Assembly: GCF_021654455.1 (NCBI RefSeq)
Contig: NZ_AP024276.1
Coordinates: 1,364,001 to 1,428,000 of the forward strand
Direction of reading: 5' to 3'
DNA: 64,000 bases
Source: Streptococcus parasuis
Lineage (GTDB): Bacteria > Bacillota > Bacilli > Lactobacillales > Streptococcaceae
Positions 55,390 to 63,378 of this stretch are shown here, piece after piece (the stretch's first letter is position 1; each line of letters begins with the position of its first letter). The notes under the pieces are model-generated. The model was not told the DNA's origin and made no database searches. It saw nothing but the letters and a program-made list of their open reading frames with translations. The position numbers and the translations under genes were made by a program.

Positions 55390-55407
55390 CAGTAAGGGAG
55401 AAAATTC

Positions 55408-56370
55408 ATGGGACTTTTACAAGATGGTAAATGGGTGGATCAATGGTATGACACCAAGTCAACAGGCGGTAAGTTTGTTCGTACTGTCACACAATTTCGC
55501 AACTGGATTACTCCTGATGGGCAAGCAGGTCCAACAGGAAAAGGTGGTTTCAAAGCGGAATCAGGTCGCTACCACCTTTACATTTCACTAGCTTGTCCTT
55601 GGGCAAGTCGGACCTTAATCATGCGAAAATTGAAAGGCCTAGAAGACCACATTTCCCTGTCAATCGTCCATCCGCTCATGTTGGAAAATGGTTGGACTTT
55701 TGCGGACGGACCTGGTGTCATCAAGGATTCCCTCTTTAACAGCGACTATTTGTATCAGGTATATTTAAAAGCTGATCCAAATTACACTGGTCGTGTCACT
55801 GTTCCAGTTCTTTGGGATAAGCAAACCAACACGATTGTCAATAACGAATCCGCTGAAATCATGCGCATGTTCAACACTGCTTTCAACGACATTACAGGTA
55901 ACTATGAGGACTTCTATCCGGAACACCTGCAAACTGAAATCGATGCTATGAATGATTTTGTCTATCCAAACATCAATAACGGAGTCTACAAGGCAGGTTT
56001 TTCAACGAATCAGGCAGTTTATGAAAAAGAAGTAAAAAACCTTTTTGCCGCCTTGGATAAATTGGAAGAGCATCTGGCAGACAAGGACTATCTAGTGGGG
56101 AATCAATTGACAGAAGCAGATATTCGTCTCTTCACGACCTTGCTTCGTTTTGATGCTGTCTATTTTGGGCACTTCAAATGTAATATAAAAGCCTTGGTCA
56201 ACTATCCAAATCTGTGGCATTACACCAAGCGACTTTACAACCATGCTGGTATTGCAGAAACGGTGAATTTCGACCATATCAAGCAGCATTACTATGGTAG
56301 CCATAAAACCATTAACCCAACAGGTATTGTCCCAGTCGGCCCTGACTTGGACTGGACAATTGAAAACTAG
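55408..56370 (+). CDS. Glutathionyl-hydroquinone reductase (Ecm4/YqjG family)
   Basis: A 320-residue Xi-class glutathione transferase. The N-terminal thioredoxin fold carries the catalytic Cys in SLACPWASRTLIMRKLKGLE, and LWDKQTNTIVNNESAEIMRM is the glutathione-site SNAIL-type motif. The helical C-terminal domain includes LTEADIRLFTTLLRFDAVYF. It removes glutathione from glutathionyl-hydroquinones and may defend against quinones. Its start follows GTAAGGGAGAAAATTC. Confidence 0.92.
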   Translation: MGLLQDGKWVDQWYDTKSTGGKFVRTVTQFRNWITPDGQAGPTGKGGFKAESGRYHLYISLACPWASRTLIMRKLKGLEDHISLSIVHPLMLENGWTFADGPGVIKDSLFNSDYLYQVYLKADPNYTGRVTVPVLWDKQTNTIVNNESAEIMRMFNTAFNDITGNYEDFYPEHLQTEIDAMNDFVYPNINNGVYKAGFSTNQAVYEKEVKNLFAALDKLEEHLADKDYLVGNQLTEADIRLFTTLLRFDAVYFGHFKCNIKALVNYPNLWHYTKRLYNHAGIAETVNFDHIKQHYYGSHKTINPTGIVPVGPDLDWTIEN

Positions 56371-56742
56371 GGACATGTTTGTTGCACTAAGGGTGCTTAA
56401 AAGTTCAGGAAATAAGCATAAGTAAAACGGATCTGGAAAAAACTCGAAATCCTACTAATATTTTTTTAATTATGATAAATAAGGAACCGCATGAAATCAA
56501 CGTTTTTTGACGAAAGGATTTCATGCGGTTTTGCTATTTTTAGACTTTTTGCTTAGTTCCGTTTTTTTGTGATTGCTCAAGGTAAGAAAAGTTATTGACT
56601 GTCAATTTTCTAACCTAGATTTCTATACCACAACTTAATGGTTTATAGTGATAAATATTGCTTATATTTTTCACTGGAAAAAGACAAAGAGAGCACAATT
56701 TTTATTTCTAATAAAAGGTATAATCCATTGTGCGTTTTTCAA
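56371..56742. other. Intergenic region with two hairpins, no gene
   Basis: It contains a strong hairpin, AACCGCATGAAATC with GATTTCATGCGGTT (56485-56530) followed by TTGCTATTTTTAG, which terminates the reductase gene. A second inverted repeat, GCACAAT (56693-56699) with ATTGTGC (56727-56733), lies just past nagB on its downstream side. No coding frame with a start site is credible here. Confidence 0.75.
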
Positions 56743-57447
56743 CTATCCTAATTTACTCGCAGCTGCTTGGTCGATAATCAATACTACATCCTTATGTTTT
56801 TGGAGGATACTTGCTGGAACTTCTTCCGTAACTTCTCCTTCGACCATAGCTTTAATCGCATCTGCCTTTTCTTCCCCATAAGCCATGAGGACAATGGTCT
56901 TGGCTGCCATAATATTGGCAATCCCCATTGAAATCGCTTGTTTTGGAACATCCTCTGAATGAGCAAAGAAACGAGCATTGGCTTCAATGGTTGATGGTGC
57001 CAAATCAACCACACGAGCAACAGTATCAAATGACGCTCCTGGTTCATTAAAACCGATATGACCGTTGCGACCAATTCCTAAAATTTGGAAATCTACCGGA
57101 TGGTCTGCCAAAATCTGATTGTAACGGGCAATTTCCTCGGTCAAGTCGTTTGCCAAGCCATTTGGTAAAAATGATTGTTTGAAGGGTTTAGCATTGAAAA
57201 GATTCTCTTTCATAAAGTGAACATAAGACTGGTCACTGTCTTCACCCAATCCCACGTACTCATCCAGATTGACAGAAGTCACATCAGAAAAGTCCAAATC
57301 TGATTCGCGAAGGACCGAATAAAATTCCAATGGGCTAGAACCCGTAGCTAAACCAAGCACTTTTGCACCATTAGCCAACTTTTCTCTCAACAAATCTACA
57401 GCTAGTACTGCACCTTCAACTTGATTGTTTACAATATGAATTTTCAT
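56743..57447 (-). CDS. nagB: Glucosamine-6-phosphate deaminase
   Basis: A 234-residue enzyme converting glucosamine-6-phosphate to fructose-6-phosphate and ammonia. It starts [20 protein letters not shown] (an ATG 9 bases upstream is dismissed). [16 protein letters not shown] is the phosphate loop, [18 protein letters not shown] has the catalytic Asp, and [20 protein letters not shown] carries the His/Glu. The shortened C-terminus is the Gram-positive type, without the allosteric module. It is repressed through NagR-like sites in the promoter. Confidence 0.95.
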   Translation of the reverse strand: MKIHIVNNQVEGAVLAVDLLREKLANGAKVLGLATGSSPLEFYSVLRESDLDFSDVTSVNLDEYVGLGEDSDQSYVHFMKENLFNAKPFKQSFLPNGLANDLTEEIARYNQILADHPVDFQILGIGRNGHIGFNEPGASFDTVARVVDLAPSTIEANARFFAHSEDVPKQAISMGIANIMAAKTIVLMAYGEEKADAIKAMVEGEVTEEVPASILQKHKDVVLIIDQAAASKLG

Positions 57448-57478
57448 ATGATTCACCTCTTACCTATTTCTTACGTAT

Positions 57479-57521
57479 ATTATATGGTATATACCAATTT
57501 TTGTCAATTGATATATACCAA
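57479..57521 (-). promoter_or_regulatory. nagB promoter with two NagR/YvoA-like operators
   Basis: On the minus strand TTGACA (57502-57507), 17 bases, TATAAT (57479-57484). The spacer is filled by TTGGTATATACCA (core 57486-57495). A second site, TTGGTATATATCAA (core 57510-57519), abuts the -35, with centres 24 bases apart. Both resemble the GntR-family NagR operator. Confidence 0.75.
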
Positions 57522-57559
57522 TTTTCATCGATCCACACCACGTTTGATTGAAATTATGA

Positions 57560-57565
57560 TATAAT
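57560..57565 (+). promoter_or_regulatory. Extended -10 at the 55-aa gene, possible leaderless start
   Basis: TGATATAAT, then GGAGGC, then ATG at 57572. The -10 to ATG distance is six bases, so a transcript from here would begin at the ATG and lose the GGAGG. Confidence 0.5.
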
Positions 57566-57571
57566 GGAGGC

Positions 57572-57739
57572 ATGACACAAGAATTATTGATCCTATTTTT
57601 TACAGGAATTGCTCTCTGTTTAATCAGTTATTTTATTCCAAAGCCAAAAAGTATAAAAATCATCCTATCGGTGCTTGGTGTAATACTCATTCTATTCCCG
57701 TTTGCCCTATTGATGTATTTGATGGCTGTATTATTTTAG
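57572..57739 (+). CDS. Small membrane protein, 55 aa
   Basis: The sequence starts MTQELLILFFTGIALCLISY and ends GVILILFPFALLMYLMAVLF: two transmembrane helices joined by a basic FIPKPKSIK turn, a membrane hairpin. GGAGG lies one base upstream of the ATG, too close for normal initiation. The gene ends 14 bases before queA and may be cotranscribed with it. No family is recognised. Confidence 0.7.
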   Translation: MTQELLILFFTGIALCLISYFIPKPKSIKIILSVLGVILILFPFALLMYLMAVLF

Positions 57740-57753
57740 ATTAAGGAGAGTAT

Positions 57754-58782
57754 ATGAATACTGCAGATTTTGATTTTGATTTACCAGAAGAACTGATTGC
57801 CCAAGTTCCGCTTGAGAAACGTGACAGCTCCAAACTTCTCATCCTCGACCGCGAGAAGCACAGCATGGTTGATAGCCATTTTGACCATATTATTGACCAG
57901 CTTCACCCAGGTGACGCCCTTGTGATGAACAACACTCGCGTTCTGCCTGCCCGCCTCTACGGCTACAAGCCCGAAACAAATGGTCATGTAGAACTTTTAC
58001 TTTTGAAAAATACCCAAGGTGATCAGTGGGAGGTTCTTGCAAAACCAGCGAAGCGCTTGAAAGTCGGTACGACAGTTGCCTTTGGAGATGGACGTTTGAC
58101 AGCTACCATTGTAGAGGAATTGGAACACGGAGGCCGAATCGTTGAGTTCACTTACGATGGAATCTTCTTAGAAGTCTTAGAAAGCCTCGGTGAAATGCCA
58201 CTCCCTCCATATATTCATGAAAAATTGGAAGACCGGGAGCGATACCAGACTGTTTATGCCAAAGAAAATGGTTCTGCCGCAGCTCCAACTGCCGGCCTCC
58301 ATTTTACCCAGGAACTACTTAAAAAAATTGAAGCCAAAGGTGTGAAATTAGTCTATTTGACACTTCATGTTGGTCTTGGAACCTTTCGCCCAGTCTCTGT
58401 CGAAAACGTTGATGAGCATGAGATGCATTCAGAATTTTACAACCTAACCGCTGAAGCCGCTCAAACACTCAATCAAATCAAAGAAAATGGTGGACGTATC
58501 GTTGCAGTTGGAACCACTTCTATTCGCACGCTGGAAACCATTGGAAACAAATTTGATGGGCGTTTAGAAGCAGATTCTGGTTGGACAAATATTTTCATCA
58601 AACCAGGATATACCTTCCGAATTGTCGATGCATTTTCAACTAATTTCCATCTTCCAAAATCCACTTTGGTCATGCTTGTTTCAGCTTTTGCAGGTAGAGA
58701 ATTTACCTTAGAAGCTTATAAACATGCTGTTGAAGAACGTTACCGCTTCTTTAGCTTTGGAGATGCCATGTTTATCCAATAA
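57754..58782 (+). CDS. queA: tRNA preQ1(34) S-adenosylmethionine ribosyltransferase-isomerase
   Basis: A 342-residue enzyme that makes epoxyqueuosine in tRNA. It starts [19 protein letters not shown]; the family motifs are [39 protein letters not shown] and GHTSLR-like [14 protein letters not shown]. It ends [16 protein letters not shown]. Its Shine-Dalgarno is TAAGGAGAG. Confidence 0.96.
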   Translation: MNTADFDFDLPEELIAQVPLEKRDSSKLLILDREKHSMVDSHFDHIIDQLHPGDALVMNNTRVLPARLYGYKPETNGHVELLLLKNTQGDQWEVLAKPAKRLKVGTTVAFGDGRLTATIVEELEHGGRIVEFTYDGIFLEVLESLGEMPLPPYIHEKLEDRERYQTVYAKENGSAAAPTAGLHFTQELLKKIEAKGVKLVYLTLHVGLGTFRPVSVENVDEHEMHSEFYNLTAEAAQTLNQIKENGGRIVAVGTTSIRTLETIGNKFDGRLEADSGWTNIFIKPGYTFRIVDAFSTNFHLPKSTLVMLVSAFAGREFTLEAYKHAVEERYRFFSFGDAMFIQ

Positions 58783-58806
58783 AACTTTTTAATTGAGGTT
58801 ACTTCC

Positions 58807-59280
58807 ATGAATAAGATTGAAAGTCGTCATAAATTAATTCTGTCATTAGTAAAAGAGAAAAAACTCCGGACTCAACAAGAACTGCAAGAATTACTGGAAT
58901 TGAACGGTGTATCCGTTACCCAATCTACACTATCGCGTGACATTAAATTACTTAATTTAGTAAAAGTCAATGAAGATACATCTTCTCACTACATTGTCAA
59001 TCCGATTATGCCAACACGATGGGAAAAACGACTTCGTCTATATATGGAAGATGCTTTGATTATGCTAAAACCAGTACAGCACCAAGTTGTATTAAAAACA
59101 CTTCCAGGACTTGCTAGTTCTTTTGGCTCAATACTTGATGCCATGGAAATTCCAGAGATTGTCGCTACGCTTTGTGGCGATGATGTCTGTCTCATTATTT
59201 GTCAGGATAATCAGGCGGCTCAAACTTGTTATGACTACCTCACCCAATTTACCCCACCATTCTTTTTATCAAAGGAATAA
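58807..59280 (+). CDS. argR: Arginine repressor family regulator
   Basis: A 157-residue ArgR/AhrC protein: N-terminal winged helix ([39 protein letters not shown]) and a C-terminal hexamerisation/arginine-binding domain with [20 protein letters not shown] and [13 protein letters not shown]. Streptococci carry several ArgR paralogues with separate roles; which one this is cannot be told here. It lies 24 bases after queA. Confidence 0.92.
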   Translation: MNKIESRHKLILSLVKEKKLRTQQELQELLELNGVSVTQSTLSRDIKLLNLVKVNEDTSSHYIVNPIMPTRWEKRLRLYMEDALIMLKPVQHQVVLKTLPGLASSFGSILDAMEIPEIVATLCGDDVCLIICQDNQAAQTCYDYLTQFTPPFFLSKE

Positions 59281-59283
59281 GAA

Positions 59284-59324
59284 AAAAATATCCTAGGTTA
59301 CATTGCCTAGGATATTTTGTTTTT
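59284..59324. terminator. Bidirectional terminator between argR and the MFS gene
   Basis: AAAATATCCTAGG and CCTAGGATATTTT flank a TTACATTG loop, with T-rich tails on both strands. Confidence 0.9.
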
Positions 59325-60543
59325 ATCGAAATTGATTGTATGCTTCTTTCTTTAAATTACTGATGGAGAGCATGGCTGCAAAGCTAATTAGATACAGACT
59401 TGAGAGAAAAATCATCACAACAGCTGTGCTGGATGCATCTAATATCATCCCAATGATGACAGAAGAAAATCCGCCAATGGCACGTCCAACATTTAAGATC
59501 ACATTATTGGCTGTTGAACGAATATGATGCGGATAGAGCCGTGTAATCATTGCTCCGTAACCAGCAAACATTCCATTTACAAAGAAACCAACAATCATAC
59601 CGCCCAGAATCATCGTGATTTGAGAATTAGCAAACTGGAATAAGAAGACACAAACTGCTGATGACAGCAAAAAGGCGCTGTAAACAGGACGAGGACCAAA
59701 TTTGTCAAGAATTTGTCCAAATACTAACATTCCTATGCACATCCCTAAAATGGTGGTCACCATCCACAGTGATGAATCTTTCACGCTAATCTTTAAACTA
59801 GTTTGAATAATAGTCGGTAACCAGTTCATCATCCCAAAATAACCAGCAATCTGCACAGTTGTCATCACCATTAGAGCCAGGGTTTGTCTAGCTAGAGCAG
59901 GTGTCTTGAAGAGTTGACCAACATGGGCAACTTCAGAATCTACTGGATCCTCTCCCTCAGTATGGTCCTTAATGTTTTCATCATCAATTGCAAACTGCAT
60001 CCAAAGAACCAACAAAAGTGGTGCTAATCCAAAGAGAAATAAACCTTTCCAACCCAATGTTGGGGCTAACCAACCTGCTAGTAGGGCCGATGTGATGGAA
60101 CCAACTTGACCAGCAATCCCATTTAGCGAAGAGATTCGTCCCATTTTTTCCTTGGGTACAATACCTGCCATGATGGCTATCGCGACCCCATATTCACCAC
60201 CAACACCTATACCAGCAATAAAGCGCATAATATAAAGATAAGGCAAGCTAGTTGTGAAATATATGAGTCCAGTTGCAATAGCAAAGATTACAATGGTCCA
60301 CTTAAAGATATTAAACTTATTATAACGGTCAGCTAGGACACCAAAGACGAGTCCACCTAGAAGCATTCCTAAATTCGTAATGGTGGCTATCCATCCTGCT
60401 TGAGCGCTCGAAATAGAAAGCTCTTTGATAATACTAGCCATGGAAAACGAGAGGAACATGACATTTAAATCATCCGTTCCGGAGGCAACAATGGCAGAAG
60501 CAAGGGCACGTCGATTATTTTTATCGAGTGAAAGATGTAACAT
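59323..60543 (-). CDS. MFS transporter (AAHS-like), probable pyrimidine-regulated
   Basis: A 406-residue, 12-helix major facilitator. Motif A is GLVFGVLADRYNKFNIFKWT, and IMRFIAGIGVGGEYGVAIAIM is the acid/sugar-symporter signature. The central loop is charged (DDENIKDHTEGEDPVDSEV). It resembles aromatic-acid/H+ symporters. Its leader contains a PyrR-type attenuator, so the substrate may be orotate, dihydroorotate or another pyrimidine precursor; this is inference from regulation only. Confidence 0.85.
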   Translation of the reverse strand: MLHLSLDKNNRRALASAIVASGTDDLNVMFLSFSMASIIKELSISSAQAGWIATITNLGMLLGGLVFGVLADRYNKFNIFKWTIVIFAIATGLIYFTTSLPYLYIMRFIAGIGVGGEYGVAIAIMAGIVPKEKMGRISSLNGIAGQVGSITSALLAGWLAPTLGWKGLFLFGLAPLLLVLWMQFAIDDENIKDHTEGEDPVDSEVAHVGQLFKTPALARQTLALMVMTTVQIAGYFGMMNWLPTIIQTSLKISVKDSSLWMVTTILGMCIGMLVFGQILDKFGPRPVYSAFLLSSAVCVFLFQFANSQITMILGGMIVGFFVNGMFAGYGAMITRLYPHHIRSTANNVILNVGRAIGGFSSVIIGMILDASSTAVVMIFLSSLYLISFAAMLSISNLKKEAYNQFR

Positions 60544-60607
60544 AAGAATCTCCTTTTAATGACAGCTCTCAGACTGTCTTTATTAAATTGAGAAAAACTT
60601 CAAACAA

Positions 60608-60750
60608 ATAAGGATTGGAAAAATATCCAATCCCGCCTGTTATCGATAGTAGTTAATAGATCATCTCTAACAAATTTCTAGGAAGAGAGGTTTCTGTGTA
60701 AACTGCTAACTTTCTTGTCTCACGGGACACGTTTAAAGTTATCAACAATT
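60608..60750 (-). ncRNA. PyrR-type attenuator leader
   Basis: On the minus strand the hairpin AACTTT...AAAGTT (60708-60740) carries an inner stem TGTC/GACA capped by the hexaloop CCGTGA (60720-60725). This fits the PyrR recognition loop CNGNGA within a UCCNGNGAG context. A terminator follows (GGATTGG/CCAATCC at 60612-60633 with TTATTTGTTT). Such leaders stop transcription when PyrR-UMP binds. Confidence 0.75.
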
Positions 60751-60756
60751 TCTACT

Positions 60757-60785
60757 AGTGTAGCTCACTTCTAGCAATTTGTCAA
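60757..60785 (-). promoter_or_regulatory. Promoter of the MFS leader
   Basis: On the minus strand TTGACA (60780-60785), 17 bases, TACACT (60757-60762); predicted start about 60750. Confidence 0.85.
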
Positions 60786-60855
60786 GAAGAGTATGGTAAA
60801 GGTAAAAGATTAGCCAACTTGGAAAACAACAATTTAAAGTCTTTTGATTTAATAG

Positions 60856-61689
60856 TTAGTTGTTCGATGGAATACTCCATAAACCATCATTATTTTCTTC
60901 TAAATACGCTGCAAATTCATCAGATTGATATGCTTCAACAATATCTTTCGCCCACTGACTATTTTTATTTTCTTCTTTTACAACAACTTGTAGCCATAAA
61001 TGGTCTGCGATATCTTCCTTCAACAAAGCTGTTGATGGATCAATTTTTGCTGAATATACAATTGCACCGACAATGACAGCATAATCAAAGTCATCTAATG
61101 CTGGAGGAATTTGTGCTGACTCAACAAGAATAAATTCAATATTATATTTATTATCGACAATATCATCAACTGTCAACGCCGTTCTATCTGCAGTTTTATC
61201 CAGAGTAATCCAATTGGCTTTCTCTATAATTGCTAAGGCACGAGATGTATTGGATGGATCGGAAGGTATAGCAATTTTTGCACCATTTTTTATTTCATTT
61301 AGACTTTTATGGTTTGATGAGTATAGAGCCGCTGCAACAGTAGGAATTGGAGTCAAAGCAACTAGATTGGCATTATTACTACTATTGAAGTTATTCATAT
61401 ATGCAGTATGTTGCTCTACATTAACGTCAATATCACCCTCTGCAAGCGCCGTATCATTCTGTACCAAATCAGAAAACTCAGTAACCTCAAACGAATATCC
61501 TTTTTTTTCAAGTATAGGTATGATTGCATCTTCAAATAAAACGGTATAGGGCCCTGCTGCTTTTCCATAATGAATGATTTTATTTTCAGAAATATTTTCC
61601 GCACTTTTTTCAGTGTTGCATGCCCCCAATATAAATGTCAACGCAGCCAATCCTAAAACAAATAAGCATTTTTGTAAATTCCTAAACAT
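60856..61689 (-). CDS. metQ: MetQ-type (NlpA) substrate-binding lipoprotein
   Basis: A 277-residue lipoprotein with signal peptide and lipobox FILGACN, then the NlpA fold: IIHYGKAAGPYTVLFEDAII, DVNVEQHTAYMNNFN and KIAIPSDPSNTSRALAII. The family binds methionine or other amino acids and derivatives for MetNI. It is the last gene of the unit, 12 bases after metI. No terminator is visible before the MFS promoter 70 bases on. Confidence 0.9.
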   Translation of the reverse strand: MFRNLQKCLFVLGLAALTFILGACNTEKSAENISENKIIHYGKAAGPYTVLFEDAIIPILEKKGYSFEVTEFSDLVQNDTALAEGDIDVNVEQHTAYMNNFNSSNNANLVALTPIPTVAAALYSSNHKSLNEIKNGAKIAIPSDPSNTSRALAIIEKANWITLDKTADRTALTVDDIVDNKYNIEFILVESAQIPPALDDFDYAVIVGAIVYSAKIDPSTALLKEDIADHLWLQVVVKEENKNSQWAKDIVEAYQSDEFAAYLEENNDGLWSIPSNN

Positions 61690-61701
61690 TTTTATTCCCC
61701 T

Positions 61702-62361
61702 TTAATTTCTAAAATGATTTGCTAAATAATTTCCAATTCCTTGTAATGATTGTACAAAAACAATTAATATTAGTACTGTCGTAACCATCAAAACAGTATT
61801 AAAACGTTGATAACCATATGTTAACGCTAAATCACCTATGCCTCCTCCTCCAATAATTCCAGCCATCGCTGTTGCCCCCAACAGACCAATACTTCCAGTT
61901 GTAATAGTTAAAATGAGTGAGGACTTTGCCTCTGGTAAAAGAAAATAATAAATAATCTGCCACCAACTTGCTCCCATGCTTTGGGCAGCTTCAAGTATCC
62001 CTTTTTTTACTTCCAGCAATGAATTTTCAATTAACCGTGCTAAATAGGGAGCGATATAAACTACTAACGGAACAATTGCTGCTCTCGTTCCAATTCTTGT
62101 CCCAACAATCAATTTTGTGACTGGTGAGATAAAAATTAGCAAGATTACAAATGGTAGAGAGCGAAAAATATTTACTAAATTACTAACTATAGTGAATACT
62201 ATTCGATTTTCTTTTAGACCTCCTGGTCTAGTAGTAACTAAAAGCAATGCAATGGGGATTCCTATTATTAAACCAAATAAAAGTGATAGGCTTAGCATAT
62301 ATATCGTTTGAACACCTGATTCTGCTAATCTTTCTAACTTAATTCCCAATAGTTTCTCCAC
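61702..62361 (-). CDS. metI: MetI-type ABC transporter permease
   Basis: A 219-residue permease with five hydrophobic segments and EAA loop EAAQSMGASWWQIIYYFLLPEA, which is characteristic of MetI. LIGIPIALLLVTTRPGGLKEN and GGGGIGDLALTYGYQRF also match. The start is a GTG directly after the metN stop (TAG-GTG), so translation is coupled. Confidence 0.92.
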   Translation of the reverse strand: MEKLLGIKLERLAESGVQTIYMLSLSLLFGLIIGIPIALLLVTTRPGGLKENRIVFTIVSNLVNIFRSLPFVILLIFISPVTKLIVGTRIGTRAAIVPLVVYIAPYLARLIENSLLEVKKGILEAAQSMGASWWQIIYYFLLPEAKSSLILTITTGSIGLLGATAMAGIIGGGGIGDLALTYGYQRFNTVLMVTTVLILIVFVQSLQGIGNYLANHFRN

Positions 62362-63378
62362 CTATAATTCACCCAACCTTTCTATTGATACATTTTGTTC
62401 TATTAGGTATTCTTCAATTGCTGAGAAGTTGAAGTAATCTCCCTCTATTTTAACGATTAATATCCCTAATAAATCGTTTCTTAATTCACTAATGGATGCC
62501 GCTAGAATGCTAATTTTGATATTAAAGACTAGTGCTAATGAATGTAGAATTCCATCTCCAGCATGTCTTCCTACGAATATGAGTTTAGCAACGGTATCAG
62601 TAGGTAATAATTGCTCACTAATTATTCTCGGAACTCTGTTGCTCACAACAGTTTCTACAAATCGTTTCGTTATTTCTTGTTGCGGGTTTTTAAAAATTTC
62701 CAGAGTATCTCCTTGTTCAACAATTTTTCCAGCTTCCATTATTGTAATTTGATCACAAATTTTTCTAATCACATCCATTTCATGAGTAATTAATAATATT
62801 GTAACCCCGAATTGTTCATTTACTTTCACTAATAAGTCTAATATTGCATCTGTTGTATGTGGATCTAAAGCGCTAGTTGCCTCATCACACAAAAGGATTT
62901 CTGGATTTGTAGCTAGTGCTCGCGCAATACCAATTCGCTGTTTTTGACCTCCTGAGAGCTGAGAGACTTTCACATTCGCCTTTTCTCTCAAACCAACGAA
63001 ATCAAGTAGGGTGTTGACCCGATCTTCTTGATCTTTTTTAGAAACTTTAGTAAGAATAAGTGGTAAAGCAATATTTTGAAACACAGTTTGACTTTCCAAT
63101 AAATTAAACTGCTGAAATACCATACCAATATTTTTTCGAAGAGCATTTAATTCATTCTCAGGTAACTGTGTTAGGATTTTTCCTTGAACTTCAACTTCTC
63201 CCTTATCAGGTTTTTCCAAACCATTTACTAATCGTAATAAGGTTGATTTCCCGGCACCAGAATAGCCAATTACACCATAAATGCTCCCTTTTTTCACATG
63301 TAATGAGACATCTTGTAAAGCTGAAATCACTCTTCCGTTAACAAAATATGATTTTGAGACCTGTTCAATCTTAATCAT
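62362..63378 (-). CDS. metN: MetN-type ABC transporter ATPase
   Basis: A 338-residue ATPase: Walker A GYSGAGKST, the Q-loop in GMVFQQFNLLESQTVFQNIA, signature LSGGQKQRIGIARALA and Walker B ILLCDEATSALDPHT. It has a C-terminal NIL regulatory domain (about 265-338) of the kind that binds methionine and inhibits transport. It overlaps the M20 peptidase by 8 bases. Confidence 0.93.
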   Translation of the reverse strand: MIKIEQVSKSYFVNGRVISALQDVSLHVKKGSIYGVIGYSGAGKSTLLRLVNGLEKPDKGEVEVQGKILTQLPENELNALRKNIGMVFQQFNLLESQTVFQNIALPLILTKVSKKDQEDRVNTLLDFVGLREKANVKVSQLSGGQKQRIGIARALATNPEILLCDEATSALDPHTTDAILDLLVKVNEQFGVTILLITHEMDVIRKICDQITIMEAGKIVEQGDTLEIFKNPQQEITKRFVETVVSNRVPRIISEQLLPTDTVAKLIFVGRHAGDGILHSLALVFNIKISILAASISELRNDLLGILIVKIEGDYFNFSAIEEYLIEQNVSIERLGEL

